From assembly GCF_024436065.1 (NCBI RefSeq), contig NZ_JANFNS010000003.1, positions 62,001 through 126,000 on the forward strand: a DNA stretch of 64,000 nucleotides, read 5' to 3'. Within the stretch, counting starts at the first letter, position 1. Each line of letters opens with the position of its first letter. The DNA comes from Saccharibacillus sp. JS10. GTDB taxonomy: Bacteria > Bacillota > Bacilli > Paenibacillales > Paenibacillaceae. A program made the position numbers and the translations under genes. This document shows positions 61,580 to 64,000 of this stretch, piece by piece. The notes beneath the pieces were generated by a model, which was not told the origin of the DNA, searched no databases, and worked only from the letters and a program-made list of their open reading frames with translations.

Positions 61580-63604
61580 ATGACGATGAGCTCCTTTTCT
61601 TTTTCAAAATCCAAGACCGATCACGAAAGTTTAGAAGAAATCACCATGCTTGGACGCAATATCGCGGAAAGTCTGGATACCGAGACCCTACGGGAAAACG
61701 CGAACCTGAACGGAGAAAGCTTTTCCGGCAAAATGAGCAAATTCGGCAGCGAATACGCGAAGTGGTACACCCAACGTTATGTACTGCCGCTCGAATTGGA
61801 GCAAGCGATCTCGGAAAATCTAATTTACGTCCATGATCTGGATCATTATGCAGTCGGCGCAACCAATTGTATCTTTATCCCGTTCGATAAACTGCTCGCC
61901 AACGGATTCAGTACCGGTAGCGGCACATTGCGTACCCCGCGCACGATCATGACCGCGATGGCACTGGTTGCGATCATTTTCCAATGCCAACAAAATGCTC
62001 AATACGGAGGCGTCTCGGCAAACAAAATCGATCATGATCTCGCCCCTTACGTCAAACGTTCTTTCATTAAACACTTTCGCAAAGGGCTAACATACTTCGA
62101 GAACTTTGACAGCGATCCGTCTGCAACTCACCTTACTGCCGCAATGCTTTTCTCGGAAGAAGATATTTGTATGGATAACAGCGACTTAAAAAATCTCTAT
62201 CCTCATGCGTACCACTATGCGTATGAAGAAACACGCCAAGAAACGTTCCAAGCTGCCGAAAGCCTGATCCACAACCTGAATACGATGTCCAGCCGAGGCG
62301 GCGGTCAGATTCCTTTTACCAGTATCAATTACGGCACTTGTACTTCCAACGAAGGTCGCCTGGTGATCGAAAGCCTGCTGGAAGCAACCGTACGCGGGCT
62401 TGGGCAAGGTCAGACGCCGATCTTTCCGATCCAAATTTTCAAATGTAAAAAAGGAGTTAATCAAGCCGCAGGTGAACGTAATCATGATCTGTTTTTAAAA
62501 GCGATCCAATGTTCCACTAAGCGACTTTATCCGAATTTTGCGAATCTGGATGCTCCGATGAACCTGGAACATTATGTTTCCGGCGATCCCGATACTGAAT
62601 TTGCTACGATGGGCTGCCGAACGCGAGTGATCGGAGACCGTTTCGGACGGAATCATTTATCGGGTAAAGGGAACTTGTCGTTCAATACGATCAATCTGGT
62701 GAAGATCGGGATCGAAAACGGGATTGTGCTGGGGAAACGAGAATACGCAGATATAGAAGGCTTCAATCGGATGCTTCGCGAAGCGCTAGACCTTGCATTA
62801 ACCGGGCTGCTGCATCGTTATGATATCCAAGTGCGACAGCCGGCAAAAGCGTCGGATTTTATGATGCGCGAAGGGGTATGGGAAGGCGGCGATTCTCTAC
62901 ATCCCGATGAACCTGTCGAATCGGTACTCAAGCATGGCAGTCTGTCGATTGGGTTTATCGGAATTGCCGAGTCTATGAAAGCGATGTATGGTCAGCATCA
63001 TGCGGAAAATGGCGAAGTGTATGCAAAAGCAATCGACGTGGTGCGTCGGATGCGAACCTTTTGCGACGAAATGAGCGACATCTATAATCTGAATATTACG
63101 TTGTTCGCAACGCCTGCCGAAGGCTTGTCGGGCAAGTTCACAACCGGAGATGTTAAGCAGTACGGCGTTATCCCGGGCGTAACTGATCGAGCTTATTATA
63201 CAAATTCATTTCATGTGCCAGTCTACTATCCAATCACAGCAGCACGCAAAATCTCGCTCGAAGCTCCTTTTCATCATTACTGTAATGCCGGAGCAATCTC
63301 GTATATTGAGCTGAACGGAAATATGCGGAATAACCCCGAAGCTTTTCGGAAAATCGTCGATTATGCGCTAGAGCAAAATATTAGTTATTTCAGTATGAAT
63401 CATCCGATTGATCGTTGTACGTCTTGCGGTTACGAAGGCATCATCGGAGACACTTGCCCTTCTTGTATGAAAAAAGAATCCGAAATCCATATCTCAAGAT
63501 TGCGCCGAGTCACCGGGTATTTGACAGGCGATTACCAGACACGCTTTAACGCCGCCAAACAAGCCGAAGTCCGTGATCGGCTCCCGCATACGCCAAGCGA
63601 TTGA
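61580..63604 (+). CDS. nrdD: Anaerobic ribonucleoside-triphosphate reductase, class III
   Basis: 674 residues. No N-terminal ATP-cone is visible. Barrel segments such as GGQIPFTSINYGTCTSNEGRLVIESLLEA and TMGCRTRVIGDRFGRN with catalytic-site Cys. The C-terminal zinc site is CTSCGYEGIIGDTCPSC (four Cys), and the glycyl-radical loop RRVTGYLTGDY closes the protein. Reduces NTPs to dNTPs without oxygen, with a radical installed by NrdG, encoded downstream. Start ATG at 61580 has AGAAAGGA upstream. A longer frame to 61454 runs through the promoter region and is not used. Confidence 0.95.
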   Translation: MTMSSFSFSKSKTDHESLEEITMLGRNIAESLDTETLRENANLNGESFSGKMSKFGSEYAKWYTQRYVLPLELEQAISENLIYVHDLDHYAVGATNCIFIPFDKLLANGFSTGSGTLRTPRTIMTAMALVAIIFQCQQNAQYGGVSANKIDHDLAPYVKRSFIKHFRKGLTYFENFDSDPSATHLTAAMLFSEEDICMDNSDLKNLYPHAYHYAYEETRQETFQAAESLIHNLNTMSSRGGGQIPFTSINYGTCTSNEGRLVIESLLEATVRGLGQGQTPIFPIQIFKCKKGVNQAAGERNHDLFLKAIQCSTKRLYPNFANLDAPMNLEHYVSGDPDTEFATMGCRTRVIGDRFGRNHLSGKGNLSFNTINLVKIGIENGIVLGKREYADIEGFNRMLREALDLALTGLLHRYDIQVRQPAKASDFMMREGVWEGGDSLHPDEPVESVLKHGSLSIGFIGIAESMKAMYGQHHAENGEVYAKAIDVVRRMRTFCDEMSDIYNLNITLFATPAEGLSGKFTTGDVKQYGVIPGVTDRAYYTNSFHVPVYYPITAARKISLEAPFHHYCNAGAISYIELNGNMRNNPEAFRKIVDYALEQNISYFSMNHPIDRCTSCGYEGIIGDTCPSCMKKESEIHISRLRRVTGYLTGDYQTRFNAAKQAEVRDRLPHTPSD

Positions 63605-63643
63605 CGATAGACTGGATTACTTCTTCTCAAGGAGGCTGCTTCA

Positions 63644-64000
63644 ATGAATATTTGCGGATACATCCCCGAGTCTATCAATGAAGGAGAAGGTCTGCGCGCA
63701 GCGATTTTTATCAGCGGATGCCGACATGGCTGCCCCGGTTGCTTCAGCCCGCAGACTTGGAATTTTAAATACGGAACACCTTTTGATCTAGCGCGCCAGA
63801 AACAGATTATTCAGCAGATCGCGGACAATCCGTTACTCGACGGACTTACGATTCTCGGCGGCGATCCCTTTTTTTCAGCGGCAGAAGTTGGTGATTTTAT
63901 CGATCTTGCGCGCGAGCAAATCCCAAACTTAAATATCTGGTTGTATACGGGATACACATTCGAAAAAATCGCCGCCGATCCGTCGTCTACTCGATATGAT
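63644..64000 (+). CDS. nrdG: Anaerobic ribonucleotide reductase activating protein, partial
   Basis: The first 119 codons; the gene runs off the right edge. Radical SAM motif FISGCRHGCPGCFSP (CxxxCxxC) and ILGGDPFF of the SAM-binding site, with NICGYIPESINEGEGLRAAIF at the start. It makes the glycyl radical of NrdD. AAGGAGG stands 9 nt before the ATG, 39 nt behind the nrdD stop; same operon. Confidence 0.95.
   Translation, partial: MNICGYIPESINEGEGLRAAIFISGCRHGCPGCFSPQTWNFKYGTPFDLARQKQIIQQIADNPLLDGLTILGGDPFFSAAEVGDFIDLAREQIPNLNIWLYTGYTFEKIAADPSSTRYD

Overview
The window looks like a chromosomal segment of a Gram-positive, Paenibacillus-type member of the Bacillales. The reasons are strong AGGAGG-type ribosome binding sites, frequent GTG and TTG starts, Bacillus-type families (UgtP-like glycosyltransferase, YtrA/ABC cluster, YitT, xpt-pbuX behind a guanine riboswitch, CsbD, split YhcX) and intrinsic terminators between genes. 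No rRNA, tRNA, prophage, transposase or CRISPR array was seen.

Layout. 1-10 kb: cell-envelope and stress genes (partial acyltransferase, M15 endopeptidase, TraB-family protein), adenine deaminase, YitT, small hypotheticals, and an MmyB-type regulator next to an aldo/keto reductase. 10-14.5 kb: a five-gene YtrA-like ABC transporter operon with a dyad at its start site. 14.5-21.2 kb: UgtP-like glycosyltransferase, GH13 glucosidase, and an AT-rich islet with a 5'-truncated C39-type peptidase and a DUF5050-like protein. 21.3-27.2 kb: pbuX and xpt under a guanine riboswitch with an unusually long expression platform, an MscL with a zinc-ribbon tail, a zinc-ribbon coiled-coil protein and a small alarmone synthetase. 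27.2-32.2 kb: M15 carboxypeptidase lipoprotein and a YwqA-like SNF2 helicase. 32.2-36 kb: an accessory stretch with a likely type III toxin-antitoxin locus (two 50-nt RNA repeats, leaky terminator, TenpN/ToxN-like toxin), small lipoproteins, a gene remnant and a SUKH protein. 36-46.8 kb: GH31 glucosidase, TspO-like protein, RidA, a histidine kinase, a nitrilase/acetyltransferase pair, stress proteins and a lipoprotein with eight 60-bp repeats. 46.8-57.8 kb: a seven-gene minus-strand operon coding for a MoxR AAA+ ATPase, a DUF5682 protein, a vWA protein, a DUF4132 protein, a hypothetical, a SWIM zinc-finger protein and another hypothetical. It resembles the E. coli yehI/L/M/P/Q (molR) locus. 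58-64 kb: small proteins, a truncated DUF3990-like gene, a diguanylate cyclase, a thiamine-binding-type protein, and nrdD with partial nrdG preceded by two NrdR-box-like sites.

The most striking signals are the type III toxin-antitoxin locus, the MoxR/vWA/DUF5682/DUF4132/SWIM operon, and a family of four dispersed long-hairpin elements (near 15.3, 17.05, 39.7 and 45.2 kb). Two copies of that family show compensatory base changes in their stems, so the structure seems to be maintained. All family assignments are from recognising sequence by eye; no database search was run.
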